Shown: positions 63,204 through 64,000 of the stretch, one piece after another
Layout: every line of letters begins with the position of its first letter
Numbering within the stretch: position 1 is the stretch's first letter
Assembly (NCBI RefSeq): GCF_041261445.1
Contig: NZ_JBGCCU010000011.1
Coordinates: 124,001-188,000 of the forward strand
Origin: Catenulispora sp. EB89
Lineage (GTDB): Bacteria; Actinomycetota; Actinomycetes; Streptomycetales; Catenulisporaceae
Length of the DNA stretch: 64,000 bases
Direction: 5' to 3'
Notes under the pieces: generated by a model
The model's input: only the letters and a program-made list of their open reading frames with translations
Told to the model about the DNA's origin: nothing
The model's database searches: none
Program-made: the position numbers and the translations under genes

Positions 63204-64000
63204 ATGACCCTGATCGCCGACACCGGGTTGGTTTCCGGCGGTGTGCTGCCGGGCCTGGCCGCGCTGGCCGGGCCGCCTCCGGCGCGGCCGCCGTGGGAGG
63301 CCGGGCTGCCCGGCGCCGGCGGTGTGCCCGGCGCCGAGGGCGTCTCGGAGCACTGGCACCGGGACGACGTGGACCCGGGGCCGGAGAGCCTGCTGCGTCC
63401 GCCGCAGCATCCCGAGCGGCTGGCGCCCGCGCCGATTCCGCTGCGGCCCTGGGGCGACGGCTCGCACTCCCCGCTGTACTGCCCGGCGACGGCCCGCATC
63501 GACGAGGCCCTGGCCACCGACGTCAACAACCGTCTGGTGGCCTGGGCCGAGCGGATCGGGCTGCACGCCGGGCACCTGGAGGAGTTCGCCAAGACCGGCT
63601 TCGGCCGGCTGATCACCCTGGCGCACCCGGAGTGCGACGACCCGGACCTGCTGCTGGTCTCCGCGCAGATGAACGCCGCCTGGTGGGCCTCCGACGACTA
63701 CTACGCCGACGAGACCGACCTCGGCGCGGTGGCCGAAGCACTGCCGGGGCGCCTGGCACTGGTGTCCTCGGCCCTGGACCCGCCGCCGCCGGCCGGGGAG
63801 TTCAGCGCCCCGCTGCGCGAGGCGGTGGTGTCCGACCCGGTGCTGGTGTCGCTGCGCTCGGCGCTGGCACACGTCACCCGCCACGCCTCGGCGGCGCAGG
63901 TGATGCGGGTCCGGCACACCACGCACCAGATGTACGTGTCCTGGAACGCCTACAACGCCTGGCGGCACGCAGGCCTCACGCCGGAGGCGTGGCGGTACCT
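63204..64000 (+). CDS. 2-Methylisoborneol synthase (3' end beyond window)
   Basis: Class I terpene cyclase converting 2-methyl-GPP to 2-methylisoborneol. Open to the window end (265 codons seen). Residues 1 to about 72 form a Gly/Pro-rich disordered extension, the part reported to load MIB synthase into family 2B encapsulins. The catalytic domain starts at LRPWGDGSHSPLYCP; GRLITLAHPECDDPDLLLVS and the metal motif SDDYYADE (Asp164, Asp165, Asp169) are intact. YVSWNAYNAWRHAGLTPEAW lies near the edge. The NSE triad is outside the window. ATG follows GGGGAG. Contrast with the metal-motif-less paralogue at 61025. Confidence 0.93.
   Translation, partial: MTLIADTGLVSGGVLPGLAALAGPPPARPPWEAGLPGAGGVPGAEGVSEHWHRDDVDPGPESLLRPPQHPERLAPAPIPLRPWGDGSHSPLYCPATARIDEALATDVNNRLVAWAERIGLHAGHLEEFAKTGFGRLITLAHPECDDPDLLLVSAQMNAAWWASDDYYADETDLGAVAEALPGRLALVSSALDPPPPAGEFSAPLREAVVSDPVLVSLRSALAHVTRHASAAQVMRVRHTTHQMYVSWNAYNAWRHAGLTPEAWRY

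Noticed and set aside
1-64000. tRNA, rRNA, CRISPR arrays, insertion sequences
   Set aside because: None of the expected cloverleaf, repeat-spacer, transposase or terminal-inverted-repeat patterns was recognised by eye; a covariance-model scan was not possible.

Overview
The window is very GC-rich with strong G/C third-position bias, GTG/TTG starts, secretion-heavy gene content, a type VII secretion substrate operon and a 2-methylisoborneol (MIB) locus. This points to the chromosome of a filamentous actinomycete (Streptomycetales or Catenulisporales-like; the exact taxon is inference). No rRNA, tRNA, CRISPR array, IS element or complete prophage was seen.

Layout. 1-3.4 kb: edge of an NRPS locus. 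A truncated condensation/adenylation protein, a 93-aa protein and a 71-aa secreted peptide lie on the minus strand, with a divergent LuxR-type regulator. 3.4-9 kb: ABC-F ATPase, secreted GDSL lipase with a beta-trefoil tail, a hypothetical protein and an APH-like kinase. 9.2-22.3 kb: two giant divergent secreted proteins, a LamG/PKD/FG-GAP protein split by an in-frame TAG and an RHS polymorphic toxin. 22.3-28.4 kb: the variable, lower-GC immunity tail of the RHS toxin, with a PH-like membrane protein, its truncated frameshifted copy, a barstar-domain protein and a SUKH remnant. A frameshifted double GNAT gene sits inside it, and a pair of 62-bp direct repeats marks part of it. 28.6-34.9 kb: KfrA-like coiled-coil protein with iterons upstream, GH27 alpha-galactosidase, HTH-membrane protein, AhpD-like and VOC proteins. 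35-37.1 kb: a TrpRS gene behind a legible ribosome-mediated attenuator. 37.1-49.4 kb: housekeeping and accessory genes (GNAT, GGDEF-EAL, TANGO2-like, CoA-transferase, M1 peptidase, NodB deacetylase, TetR/acyl-CoA dehydrogenase pair). 49.4-54.1 kb: tyrosine recombinase and a translationally coupled WXG100/T7SS-effector operon. 54.2-59.2 kb: small hypotheticals, O-methyltransferase, HIT protein, MFS exporter with divergent MarR regulator. 59.6-64 kb: family 2B encapsulin, a terpene-synthase-like protein, GPP C-methyltransferase and MIB synthase, the last cut by the window end.

How the genes work together. The last four genes form an encapsulated terpene pathway: the methyltransferase makes 2-methyl-GPP, MIB synthase cyclises it, and the encapsulin forms the shell. 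The unusual member is the gene between shell and methyltransferase. It is clearly homologous to MIB-type terpene synthases but has lost both Mg2+-binding motifs, so it looks like a pseudoenzyme built into the nanocompartment operon. This is the strongest candidate for an undescribed component. The trpS leader is the clearest regulatory device: a leaderless peptide with one Trp codon, mutually exclusive hairpins, and a terminator.
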